Positions 1 to 8,199 of a DNA stretch of 64,000 nucleotides are shown here, in pieces. The position numbers and the translations under genes were made by a program. Under the pieces are notes generated by a model. The model ran no database searches, had not been told where the DNA came from, and saw only the letters and a program-made list of their open reading frames with translations. Every line of letters begins with the position of its first letter. Positions within the stretch are counted from its first letter, which is position 1. Origin of the DNA: Halomonas sp. GD1P12 (GTDB lineage: Bacteria; Pseudomonadota; Gammaproteobacteria; Pseudomonadales; Halomonadaceae); assembly GCF_025725645.1 (NCBI RefSeq), contig NZ_CP107007.1:868001-932000 (forward strand), read 5' to 3'.

Positions 1-30
1 ACTCGCTGGATGCTGCGTTGATGTCATCGA

Positions 31-54
31 GGCCACCTTCGGGTGGCCTTTTTA
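31..54 (+). terminator. Rho-independent terminator of an upstream gene
   Basis: A perfect 7-bp stem (GGCCACC / GGTGGCC) closes a TTCG tetraloop and is followed by five T residues. It must end a transcript whose gene lies before the window, since the first gene here starts downstream. Confidence 0.85.
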
Positions 55-135
55 GGTCATATCGAGCGGAAACAGGCGCGAAGCCATGCCTTGATTGACG
101 ACAAAATAACGATTACAGGATACAGGAGAGCCGTC

Positions 136-1146
136 ATGGCCGACGTCAGTTTCGATACCTTGCGCGATACGCTCGAAAAAGCGCTGTTGAAGGCGGGGCT
201 CAAGGCCGACGATGCCCGGGTCTGCGCGCGACTTCACGCCGAGAGCACGCGAGACGGCGTCCACTCCCATGGCATTGGCCGTATTCCCCGGTTCATCGAG
301 TACGTGGGAAAAGGCTGGGTCGACGTGAACGCATCACCCGAGAAAGTGCATGCGCTCGGCGCGATCGAGGTGCTGGATGGGCACATGGGCATCGGCGTCA
401 TCAATGCGCTATACGCCACCGAGCGGGCCATTGCGCTGGCTAAAGAGCACGGAATGGGGCTGGTGGCGCTGCGTAACACCACCCACTGGATGCGCGGCGG
501 CAGCTACGGTTGGCACGCCGTCGAGCAGGGCTTTGCGAGCCTCATGTGGACCAATACCGAGTCCTGCATGCCGGCCTGGGGCGCCTCGTCGCCCTCCATC
601 GGTAACAACCCGCTGGTCATGGGCGTGCCCCACGCAGAAGGTCCGCTGGTGCTCGATATGGCAATGTCCCAGTTCTCCTATGGCAAGCTTCAAACGCTGG
701 CCTCGGCCGGCGAGTTCCTGCCAGTAGACGGCGGCTTCGATGAACGCGGCGAGCTGAGTCGCGACCCGGGCGCGATCGCTGCCACGCGCAGACTGCTCCC
801 CACTGGCTACTGGAAAGGATCCGGGCTTGCCGTTCTGCTCGATGCCCTCGCGGCGCTGCTGTCCAACGGGCGAGCAACGCCTGCGATCGATCGAGTCGAG
901 AAAGGAAGCGGGGGAGGGAGCTGCCAGATTTTCATGGTGTTCGACCCGGCTCAAATGTCCGGTCAAGCGACCTGCGAGGCGATTGTGGCGAGCATCAAGG
1001 CGCATCTGGGTAACGCGACTCCGGCCAGGCCTGGCACCTCCGTACGCTGGCCCGGCGAGGCGACTTACCGTCGCCGCCAGGCCTCATCGGTAACGCTCTC
1101 TCTGGACGAGGACACCTGGCAGCGTGTGTGTCAGCTGGCGAAGTAG
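136..1146 (+). CDS. dlgD: YiaK-type 2,3-diketo-L-gulonate reductase (malate/L-lactate dehydrogenase family 2)
   Basis: A 336-residue NAD(P)H-dependent reductase of the Ldh_2 family, the usual length for YiaK. Family landmarks match YiaK closely: SHGIGRIPRFIE near residue 40, ALRNTTHWMRGGSYGW near 115, and VDGGFDERG followed by GYWKGSG near 200-235. YiaK reduces 2,3-diketo-L-gulonate to 3-keto-L-gulonate in the cytoplasm. I chose ATG 136 because AGGAGAG sits 6 bases upstream; an in-frame start at 43 would overlap the preceding terminator and add 31 unrelated residues. A TRAP transporter and uronate dehydrogenase follow on the same strand, as yiaK is followed by yiaMNO in E. coli. The true substrate may be another 2-keto sugar acid. 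Confidence 0.8.
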   Translation: MADVSFDTLRDTLEKALLKAGLKADDARVCARLHAESTRDGVHSHGIGRIPRFIEYVGKGWVDVNASPEKVHALGAIEVLDGHMGIGVINALYATERAIALAKEHGMGLVALRNTTHWMRGGSYGWHAVEQGFASLMWTNTESCMPAWGASSPSIGNNPLVMGVPHAEGPLVLDMAMSQFSYGKLQTLASAGEFLPVDGGFDERGELSRDPGAIAATRRLLPTGYWKGSGLAVLLDALAALLSNGRATPAIDRVEKGSGGGSCQIFMVFDPAQMSGQATCEAIVASIKAHLGNATPARPGTSVRWPGEATYRRRQASSVTLSLDEDTWQRVCQLAK

Positions 1147-1224
1147 CAGACAGAACCTGGCGTTGGGCGGCCCCGGCTTTTGACCTACATCCGCACCGTC
1201 GAGCAAGACGTTAAACCGGTTGGA

Positions 1225-1255
1225 CGAGTCGCTTACGGCGACTCGATCGTTTTCG
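1225..1255 (+). terminator. Probable terminator after the YiaK-type reductase
   Basis: An 8-bp perfect stem (CGAGTCGC / GCGACTCG) with a 5-base loop is followed by ATCGTTTT, about 80 bases after the reductase stop codon. It suggests the reductase is not co-transcribed with the TRAP genes beyond the long gap. Confidence 0.6.
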
Positions 1256-1272
1256 GTAATAGTAGGCAACTC

Positions 1273-1308
1273 TTTTAATTCACGTTTTAATCCACGCTTT
1301 AACTCACA
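1273..1308. repeat. Three tandem 12-bp repeats
   Basis: Three head-to-tail copies of the 12-mer YTTTAAYYCACR stand at 1273-1284, 1285-1296 and 1297-1308 with no spacer. They lie in the AT-rich gap between the reductase and the TRAP operon. The period is close to one helical turn, so a protein-binding array is possible, but nothing else supports a role. Confidence 0.6.
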
Positions 1309-1800
1309 TTGTGTCTGAGATCCAAACCGGGTCGTTCGCTTTGATATATAACCCGCGTGCGGGCGAGCCGGTTTTCAGATCGACGCTGTTTTAAAAAAGA
1401 CGATTGAATCAAGGCGCTTTTATGCCTGATCGATCGTTTATGTTTTACGCGGCCACGTTTTAACGAAGCAGAGTACTTGTAGATTTGCTGCGACCTTTAT
1501 CCTGTTGAATGAAATATCTCGACGTTAGGGAGCGCTTTAAAAATTCTCTTTTGATCGGCGGCGATCGCGACTCGTCACGCTCGCCGAATTTTTAATATCG
1601 GTTTTGATCGATCACTTTTTACTGGTTAAAAGCGATAGCACAAATCAGGGGCTTGGCATTAAACCTTAAAAAAAGCGCTTACTCTTGATTGGGGGCAGAG
1701 GAGTCTACTTTGGTAGGGGGGAGAACCTTGAAACTTTAGTCTATTTAGACTTTTTTCTACTTGCCGCGAAAAAATATGTTGGCTAATTTGATTCATGTTC
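1309..1800. other. AT-rich non-coding gap
   Basis: About 490 bases with no credible gene on either strand: short open frames have no ribosome-binding site and no family resemblance. Base composition is much richer in A and T than the flanking genes, with many TTTTAA runs. It is the upstream part of the control region of the TRAP operon. Confidence 0.6.
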
Positions 1801-1889
1801 TTTGTATGATGTACTACAAAAGCCTCTCACAATGATTTGATTGGTAAACCTTTTTCCAAGAATAACGAAATTGGGGCAGTGTTTACCAA
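1801..1889. promoter_or_regulatory. Candidate operator cluster upstream of the uronate TRAP operon
   Basis: Two kinds of dyad are visible. TTTGTA and TACAAA frame an 8-base centre at 1801-1820. The 9-mer TTGGTAAAC at 1841-1849 recurs as its exact complement GTTTACCAA at 1881-1889, 40 bp away. TTGGTNNAC resembles the half-site of the GntR-family hexuronate regulators ExuR and UxuR (TTGGTATACCAA). The FadR-type regulator encoded at 5930-6679 is the obvious candidate ligand. The match is by eye only. Confidence 0.4.
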
Positions 1890-2084
1890 ACCTCCCCAAA
1901 AAATACTCGCAAAAGGCTTTGTAGGCATGACGCCAGATGCCATCACGATTTCGCAAGATAGTCGATGCAAGCCGTCTGCATCGATAGGCAAGTGGATATA
2001 CCCCCTGCCTGCGTCGAGCGTCTGATGAGTCAGCTCGCTCAATGGAAGCTGTAAAACCAACGACATAAAAAGAGGTTTCAAGCG

Positions 2085-3077
2085 ATGAAAACAGCATCAA
2101 TCCGTCGTCAAACGGTCATGGCGTTTACCAGCGTGACCCTTCTGGCCGCCGCCGTTTCAGCTCAGGCCGATGACTGGCGCGGCTGGAATATTCACCCGGA
2201 TGGCTACCCCAACACCGTGGCGCTTGAAGCGTTCGCCGAGGCCGTCGACGAGCGCACGGAAGGGCGCGTATCACCGCGTGTTTACAACAACGGCGTACTG
2301 GGCGATCAGTCCGACGCTATCGAGCAAACCCGCAACGGCGCGCTCGATTTCGCCAACTTCAACATGGGCCCGATGGGGCCGATCGTGCCCGAAACCAACG
2401 TCTTCTCGCTGCCGTTTCTATTTACCGACGTCGATCACATGCACACAGTCATGGATGGCGAAATCGGTGAGCGCTTCGCGGATGCGCTCGAGGACAAGGG
2501 CCTGGTCGTACTCTCCTGGTTCGACTCCGGCGCTCGCAGCATCTATAACACCCAGCGTCCCATCCGTACGCCGGAAGACGTTCGCGGCCTGAAGGTTCGG
2601 GTCATGAACAATGACCTCTACGTGCAGATGATGGAAGCGCTCGGCGGCAACGCGACCCCGATGGCCTACGGCGAGGTGTATCAGAGTCTGACCACCGGCG
2701 TTCTGGACGGCGCCGAGAACAACTACCCGTCGTTTGAATCCAGCAACCACTACGAAGCCGCCGGCTACTTCTCGCTCACCGAGCACCTGATCATTCCCGA
2801 GTGTCTGTGCGTGGCCAAGGCGAGCTGGGACGCGCTCTCCGAGGAAGACCAGGAGATCGTTCGCGACGAAGGCATGAAAGCCTCCGAGATGCAGCGTGAG
2901 CTGTGGGTCGAAAGCTCTGAAGAGAGCCGTCAGATCGTTCTGGATGCCGGCGTCGAGATCAATGAAGTCGACGACAAACAGGCCTTCCAGACGCTGATGG
3001 AGCCGATGTACGAAGAGTTCATCGCCAACAACCCCGGCACCGGCGAGCTGATCGAAGAGATTCGCGCCGCTCAGTAA
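2085..3077 (+). CDS. dctP: TRAP transporter solute-binding protein (DctP family), probably for a uronate or sugar acid
   Basis: A 330-residue periplasmic binding protein with a Sec signal peptide (basic start, hydrophobic stretch at about residues 12-24, cleavage after AQA near 26). The DctP signature is present: LPFLF near 108, the ligand-carboxylate arginine region GLKVRVMNND near 170, and TGVLDGAENN near 205. AAGAGG lies upstream of ATG 2085. It captures a carboxylated solute and hands it to the QM membrane pair encoded next. Downstream uronate dehydrogenase points to glucuronate or galacturonate as the ligand; this is inference from context. Confidence 0.88.
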   Translation: MKTASIRRQTVMAFTSVTLLAAAVSAQADDWRGWNIHPDGYPNTVALEAFAEAVDERTEGRVSPRVYNNGVLGDQSDAIEQTRNGALDFANFNMGPMGPIVPETNVFSLPFLFTDVDHMHTVMDGEIGERFADALEDKGLVVLSWFDSGARSIYNTQRPIRTPEDVRGLKVRVMNNDLYVQMMEALGGNATPMAYGEVYQSLTTGVLDGAENNYPSFESSNHYEAAGYFSLTEHLIIPECLCVAKASWDALSEEDQEIVRDEGMKASEMQRELWVESSEESRQIVLDAGVEINEVDDKQAFQTLMEPMYEEFIANNPGTGELIEEIRAAQ

Positions 3078-3137
3078 TCTTTCGTTGAATCGTTTTCCGG
3101 CGGCCAGGCGCCGCCGGGAGATAAAAGGGACGGTGCC

Positions 3138-3674
3138 GTGAGTATAGAAACTGAAACGCCGAGCGATCAGAAGGTCCGGGGCTCAAAAGGCTCACTCGAT
3201 CGCACGCTGGATGGAGTGGCCGGTCTCTGCGTCGGCGTGGCCGGCCTCATGCTGGTCGTTTTGATCTTCATTTTCGGCTGGCTCGTGTTCGGGCGCTACG
3301 TGCTCAACGATACTCCGACCTGGGTCGAGCAGACGTCCCTGGTGCTGGTGGTCTACATCACCTGCCTGGGGGCTGCCGCCGGGGTACGGTATCGCAGCCA
3401 TCTTAATATCGATTTTATCCGTGAGAGTTTTCCGCCGCTTTTGCGTGGGCTGATGCACCACATCTCTGATCTGTTCGTACTGACGTTTGGTGCGTTCATG
3501 ACGGTTCAAGGGTGGCAGTTGGTCATGACCAACACGCAGCGTGCCATTCCCATGATAGGACTGCCGGAAAGTTATCGCGCCGCCCCCCTGGTGATCTGCG
3601 GCGTGCTGATTGCCTTATTCGCCGCCGCCGATATCGGCAAACGATTGATGTCTCGCTCTACTGAGAGGACCTGA
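3138..3674 (+). CDS. dctQ: TRAP transporter small membrane subunit (DctQ family)
   Basis: A 178-residue protein with four hydrophobic segments (about residues 25-50, 65-85, 105-125 and 140-160), the standard DctQ layout. The start is GTG 3138 with AAAGGGA 7 bases upstream. The first 20 residues are polar and probably cytoplasmic. It sits 60 bases after the binding-protein gene and 3 bases before the large subunit, so the three genes form one operon. Confidence 0.85.
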   Translation: MSIETETPSDQKVRGSKGSLDRTLDGVAGLCVGVAGLMLVVLIFIFGWLVFGRYVLNDTPTWVEQTSLVLVVYITCLGAAAGVRYRSHLNIDFIRESFPPLLRGLMHHISDLFVLTFGAFMTVQGWQLVMTNTQRAIPMIGLPESYRAAPLVICGVLIALFAAADIGKRLMSRSTERT

Positions 3675-3677
3675 GCC

Positions 3678-4958
3678 ATGGGGCTTCTGATACTGTTTGG
3701 ACTTTTCTTTCTGGGCCTGATCGCCGGGGCGCCGGTTGCTTTCGCTGTAGGCCTGGCGGCGGTGGCGACCTTTCTCTATGAAGGGTTACCGCTGTTCGTG
3801 GCCTTTCAGCGCATTCTGTCCGGTATCTCGGTTTTTTCGCTGCTGGCGATCCCGTTTTTCATATTCGCCGGCGAGTTGATGCTCCACGGTGGGATATCGA
3901 CGCGGCTGGTGCGGCTGGCCTCGGCCATGGTGGGGCGGATGCGCGGTGGCCTCGGGATGGTGAATATCAGCTCCTCGATGCTGTTTGGCGGTATCTCCGG
4001 GTCGGCGGTAGCCGACACGTCAGCGCTGGGCTCGCTGCTCATTCCGGTCATGAAGGAGAAAGGCTACGACGCCGATTATGCGGTTAACGTGACCGTCACC
4101 TCGTCGGTTGCCGGGGTGGTGATTCCTCCCAGTCACAACATGATCCTTTATGCCGTGGCCGCCGGTGGCGGTATCTCGGTGACACAGCTGTTCATCGCCG
4201 GGATCGTACCGGGTATTCTGATGTGTTTGAGCCTGGCCGTCGCGGCGTATATCGTCGCGGTGAAGCGTGGCTATCGAGGTGAGGCTTTTCCGGGTTGGCA
4301 GGCGCTGTTTCTGAGTCTGGTGGCATCGCTTCCAGGACTGATGACCGCAGTGATCATTGTGGGCGGCGTGCTATCGGGTATTCTGACCGTGACCGAGTCC
4401 GGCGCTTTTGGAGCGATCTACGCCATTGTCGTGACGGCACTGGTCTATCGTGAGCTAACGTGGTCCTCCTTCAGGGCGGCCGTCATTCAGTCGGTCAAGA
4501 CCACGTCACTGGTCATGATTCTGGTGGGGTGTGCATCTGCTTTCTCGTATCTGCTGGCGCTTTACAACGTGCCCGAAATGCTGACCACGGGGCTGGTCTC
4601 CATTTCGGACAGGCCGCTGGTCATCTTTTTGATGCTCAACATCATCCTCCTGATTCTGGGCATGATCATGGATATGGCGGCGCTTATCCTGATCTGTACG
4701 CCGATCTTTTTGCCCGTGGCCATGCAGTTCGGCATGGACCCGATTCAGTTTGGTATCATCATGATGATGAACCTTGGGCTTGGTCTGTGTACGCCACCAG
4801 TCGGATCGTGCCTGTTCGTCGGCTGCGTCATTGGCAAGATCAAGATCGAGCACGCCGTACGCACCATCTGGCCGTTCTTTCTGGCGCTGTTCGTGGCGCT
4901 GATGTTGGTCACCTATATTCCGGCAGTGTCGCTGACGCTTCCCGGTCTTTTTAGATAA
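3678..4958 (+). CDS. dctM: TRAP transporter large permease subunit (DctM family)
   Basis: A 426-residue protein of repeated hydrophobic helices, the normal length for DctM. Typical DctM features are the FAGELM segment near residue 65, the GGISGSAVADTSALG stretch near 105 that forms part of the substrate path, and the C-terminal LGLCTPPVGSCLFVGC near 370. It is the sodium-coupled transport subunit working with the preceding P and Q proteins. It begins 3 bases after the Q gene, with GAGAGGAC as ribosome-binding site. Confidence 0.9.
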   Translation: MGLLILFGLFFLGLIAGAPVAFAVGLAAVATFLYEGLPLFVAFQRILSGISVFSLLAIPFFIFAGELMLHGGISTRLVRLASAMVGRMRGGLGMVNISSSMLFGGISGSAVADTSALGSLLIPVMKEKGYDADYAVNVTVTSSVAGVVIPPSHNMILYAVAAGGGISVTQLFIAGIVPGILMCLSLAVAAYIVAVKRGYRGEAFPGWQALFLSLVASLPGLMTAVIIVGGVLSGILTVTESGAFGAIYAIVVTALVYRELTWSSFRAAVIQSVKTTSLVMILVGCASAFSYLLALYNVPEMLTTGLVSISDRPLVIFLMLNIILLILGMIMDMAALILICTPIFLPVAMQFGMDPIQFGIIMMMNLGLGLCTPPVGSCLFVGCVIGKIKIEHAVRTIWPFFLALFVALMLVTYIPAVSLTLPGLFR

Positions 4959-5066
4959 CGCCAATGCGCCGGGGGCCCGTGGTGTGCGCATCATGGCGCT
5001 TCCCGGCAACGCCTGACAGCGCGTGTATCGCCTTTGACGTCACATCCATTTTTACGAGGAGTCAGC

Positions 5067-5870
5067 ATGTTGAATCGTTTACTGGTCACGGGAGCCGCTG
5101 GGGGCTTGGGTAAAAGTCTGCGCCCACATCTGAAAACGCTTGCAAGCCACGTTCGCCTTTCCGATATTACCCCGCTCGATAATGCCGAACCCCATGAGGA
5201 GCTCGTTCAGGCCGATCTAAGCGACCCGCAAGCTGTCACGGAGCTGGTGCGCGACTGCGATGGCATTATCCATCTTGGCGGTATGTCGGTAGAGAGCCCG
5301 TGGCAGGATATCCTGAACATCAATATCGCCGGGACCTATAGTCTTTTTGAGGCGGCGCGTCTCAACGGCAAACCGCGTATCGTGTTTGCCAGCTCCAACC
5401 ACACGATCGGCTTTTATGAGCGCCATCAGCGAATCGATAATCAGGTGCCCCAACGGCCCGACTCGCTTTACGGCGTATCCAAGTGCTTTGGCGAAAACCT
5501 GGCAAGCCTTTACTACGACAAGTTCGGCGTCGAAACCTTGAGCGTTCGTATTGGTTCCTGTTTCGAAAAGCCGGCGGATACCCGCATGATGGCGACCTGG
5601 CTTAGCCTCGAGGATTTCGTCAGCCTGCTCAAGCGCGCATTCACGACGCCACGTCTGGGGCACACGGTCGTTTACGGCGCCTCGAACAACGCCGAACAGT
5701 GGTGGGACAATACCCACGCCGGTTTTCTGGGGTGGGTGCCCCGGGATAGCTCCGAGCCCTGGCGCGAGGAAACCGAGGCGAAGGATCAGGGAATTGATGG
5801 CAATGACGCGGCGGTGCGCTATCAGGGCGGCAAATTTGCGTCCATTGGCCATCCTGACGACGCGCAGTAG
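5067..5870 (+). CDS. udh: Uronate dehydrogenase (NAD-dependent, SDR superfamily)
   Basis: A 267-residue extended-SDR protein, the length of characterised uronate dehydrogenases (EC 1.1.1.203), which oxidise D-galacturonate or D-glucuronate to the aldarolactone. It shows the nucleotide-binding motif TGAAGGLG at residues 7-14, NIAGTYSLFEAA near 90 and the catalytic YGVSK near 135 after the FASSNH strand. ATG 5067 has ACGAGGA 6 bases upstream; an in-frame start at 5034 lacks a good site. Position directly after the TRAP operon gives a simple import-then-oxidise route. Lactonase and aldarate dehydratase genes are not in this window. Confidence 0.85.
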   Translation: MLNRLLVTGAAGGLGKSLRPHLKTLASHVRLSDITPLDNAEPHEELVQADLSDPQAVTELVRDCDGIIHLGGMSVESPWQDILNINIAGTYSLFEAARLNGKPRIVFASSNHTIGFYERHQRIDNQVPQRPDSLYGVSKCFGENLASLYYDKFGVETLSVRIGSCFEKPADTRMMATWLSLEDFVSLLKRAFTTPRLGHTVVYGASNNAEQWWDNTHAGFLGWVPRDSSEPWREETEAKDQGIDGNDAAVRYQGGKFASIGHPDDAQ

Positions 5871-5929
5871 CCACAGCCCGGGGTTTTTAAGTTAGAGTGC
5901 TAATAACCAACAAGGAACGGATAGCGGGT

Positions 5930-6679
5930 ATGGCCAGGCCAACATCGGAGATAGCAGCGTTTAACGTCAAACGGGTGACCCAAAAGGGAAGTCTGGCCGT
6001 CAACGTGGCGGATCAGCTGGAAGCGCTGATCGTTCAAGGGAAGGTCGCCGTTGGCGACAAGCTCCCCACGGAAAACAGTCTATGCGACTCCTTTGGCGTT
6101 AGCCGTACGGTCATTCGTGAAGCGATCACTCATCTCAAGTCGCTTGGACTGGTCGAAACCCGCCGAGGGGTCGGCACCTCGGTACTGCGCGCCTCGAAAG
6201 TCGAGGCGCTGCCCGCCGAGCGTATCAATCCCACCACCGTCGAAGATATCCTGCATTTGTTGGAGCTGCGTTTGGCAATCGAGCCGGCAGCCGCCGAGCA
6301 CGCCGCGCTGCGCCATGACGACGATGACAAGGGGCGGCTGGAAAAACAGCACCGCGCTTTTGAGAACGCCTGCGCCGCGCGCTCACAGGCGCGCGAAGAG
6401 GATTACCTCTTTCACTTCGCCATCGCACAGGCGACGAAAAACCCCTTCTTTCAATCCTTTTACGAGCAGTGGAGCCAAAGCGTGATTCCCCGGGCCAAAC
6501 TGGTCAGCAGTGAAATCAACCCGCTTTCGTCCCAGCGCTATCTTGAACGAGTGCAGGAAGAGCACACCCGCATACTCGAAGCCATCCTGGCCCGCGATAG
6601 CAAGGCCGCGTACAAGGCGATGCAGCAGCACCTTGGCCGCGCCCGCGATACCTACGCGCAATATCGCGACCAAACGTGA
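5930..6679 (+). CDS. GntR-family regulator, FadR/FCD subfamily
   Basis: A 249-residue repressor-type regulator. The N-terminal winged helix covers about residues 25-85 with the GntR signature LPTENSLCDSFGVSRTVIREAI. The C-terminal FCD all-helical domain begins near residue 105 (LLELRLAIEPAAAEHA) and carries the spaced His residues that bind metal and ligand in this family. ATG 5930 was chosen with AAGGAAC about 12 bases upstream; GTG 5897 is possible but has no site. It closes the uronate block and probably responds to a uronate or its oxidation product, acting on the dyads near 1801-1889. Confidence 0.85.
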   Translation: MARPTSEIAAFNVKRVTQKGSLAVNVADQLEALIVQGKVAVGDKLPTENSLCDSFGVSRTVIREAITHLKSLGLVETRRGVGTSVLRASKVEALPAERINPTTVEDILHLLELRLAIEPAAAEHAALRHDDDDKGRLEKQHRAFENACAARSQAREEDYLFHFAIAQATKNPFFQSFYEQWSQSVIPRAKLVSSEINPLSSQRYLERVQEEHTRILEAILARDSKAAYKAMQQHLGRARDTYAQYRDQT

Positions 6680-6860
6680 TATTTCCGCTTTTACGACGCA
6701 GGCCGGCACCCTGTTTGGCCTGGTTTCTTCCTGTCGAACAGGAAAAGGTGCTTTTGGCCATTATCAGGCGGCCTTTACGGAGCTGCAGTTCATTGCCAGC
6801 GCGCTGACCGCTTACCGAATCACGCGTCTTTCAATGCTCGCGGTCGAGTGAGCATGCGCC

Positions 6861-8189
6861 TCACCGCTCGAGCGTCTCAAACGTGCGGGTCAGCGTATCG
6901 ACGAACAGCGCGATCTCTTCATTGTTGATGCAAAGCGGCGGGCGAATTTTCAGGGTATGTCCGTAAAGGCCCGCCGCGCCGATCAGCACGCCGTTCTCCT
7001 TGAGCACATTGATCACCCGAGCGGTCAGCGCTGCGTCGGGGGCGCCTTCTGGCGTGGCGATATCGAGCCCGACGAACAGCCCCGCGCCGCGCACCGCAGC
7101 AATCGCCTCGAAGCGGGGCTCAAGCGCTGTCAGCGCCGCCTTGAGAGTGTCGCCCTGGCGTTTGGCATTGTCGATCAGCGCCTCGTTTTCCAGCACGTCG
7201 AGTACCGCCATGCCCGCGGCCACGGCCACCGTCGAGCCGCCGAAGGTATTGAAGTAGCCCACCTCGGCGTTGAGCGAAGCCAGAAGCGCTTCGCCGGCCG
7301 CAAGCCCGGCCATGGGGAAGCCGTTGCCCATGGGTTTGCCCATCGTCACGATATCCGGCGTTACATTGTGGCGAGCAAAGCCCCACATCCCAGCCCCGGT
7401 ACGCCCGAAGCCAGGCTGCACTTCATCGGCGATCAAAAGCCCCCCCTGGGCCTGCAGCCAGGCAACGCCGGGCGCCATGAAACCGGGCGGGTCGGCGATA
7501 ACGCCGTCGCTCGAGAAGATCGAGTCCACCAGCAGCGCGGCGCAGCCGTGGCCGCGGGCATTCAGCGTTTCTACCCCACGCTTTACCTGTGCCTGGAACC
7601 AGGCGGCGGGGTCATCGGTGCCGGGCATGTCAGCAATGGGGATCACGTAGACGCTGTCCGGCGGGGCGCCTTTTTTGTAGGAGGCGGGCGAAACCTCGGT
7701 CACCGCCGCGGTGTTGCCGTGATAGGCCGCCTCGGACACGATGACGCCGCGCTTGCCCGTCCAGTGCCGCGCCAGGCGCAGCGCCAGGTCGTTGCTTTCG
7801 CTGCCGGTGCAGGTGAGTACCAGCCGTGAAAGCGAATCGGGGAGGGTAGCCAGCAGGCGCTCGGCGTAGCGGTGAATGCCATCATGCAGATAGCGGGTAT
7901 GGGTGTTGAGCGTGCCCATCTGCGCGGTCACGGCCTGGGTGACGTGCGGGTGGCTGTGGCCGATCGAAGGCACGTTGTTGTACATGTCGAGATAGCGCCG
8001 GCCCTGGTCGTCGAAGAGCCACACGCCTTCGCCGCGCACCAGGTGCAGGGGCTGCTCGTAAAAAAGCATCGAGGTCGGGCCGACGGTGGTCAGGCGCTTT
8101 TGCACCAGCGCGCCCAGCGCCGTGTCGTTGGGGTCGAGCTGCTCAAAACGGAACGCGTTTTGGTCGAGAATGCCGCGGGTATCGCTCAT
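6861..8189 (-). CDS. Class-III-aminotransferase-fold PLP enzyme, probable ethanolamine-phosphate phospho-lyase
   Basis: A 442-residue PLP enzyme of the AGXT2-like group. The cofactor region reads LLIADEVQPGFGRTG near residue 245, and the Schiff-base lysine lies in VTMGKPMGNGFPMA near 280. Human relatives of this branch (ETNPPL, PHYKPL) are not transaminases but phospho-lyases acting on O-phosphoethanolamine or phosphohydroxylysine. Here it ends an operon of ethanolamine-type permease and small-molecule kinase, which argues for conversion of phosphoethanolamine to acetaldehyde, ammonia and phosphate (EC 4.2.3.2). It starts 10 bases after the kinase stop with GGAGACC upstream. A hydroxylysine role is the main alternative. 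Confidence 0.75.
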   Translation of the reverse strand: MSDTRGILDQNAFRFEQLDPNDTALGALVQKRLTTVGPTSMLFYEQPLHLVRGEGVWLFDDQGRRYLDMYNNVPSIGHSHPHVTQAVTAQMGTLNTHTRYLHDGIHRYAERLLATLPDSLSRLVLTCTGSESNDLALRLARHWTGKRGVIVSEAAYHGNTAAVTEVSPASYKKGAPPDSVYVIPIADMPGTDDPAAWFQAQVKRGVETLNARGHGCAALLVDSIFSSDGVIADPPGFMAPGVAWLQAQGGLLIADEVQPGFGRTGAGMWGFARHNVTPDIVTMGKPMGNGFPMAGLAAGEALLASLNAEVGYFNTFGGSTVAVAAGMAVLDVLENEALIDNAKRQGDTLKAALTALEPRFEAIAAVRGAGLFVGLDIATPEGAPDAALTARVINVLKENGVLIGAAGLYGHTLKIRPPLCINNEEIALFVDTLTRTFETLER

Positions 8190-8199
8190 GCTGGTCTCC

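Noticed and set aside
1783..2100. Minus-strand 105-residue frame in the gap before the TRAP operon
   Set aside because: No ribosome-binding site, no family resemblance, overlaps the dctP start and the candidate operators.
6728..6744. Hairpin TTCCTGT / ACAGGAA after the GntR gene
   Set aside because: Stem is only 7 bp and no T-run follows directly on either strand; not convincing as a terminator.
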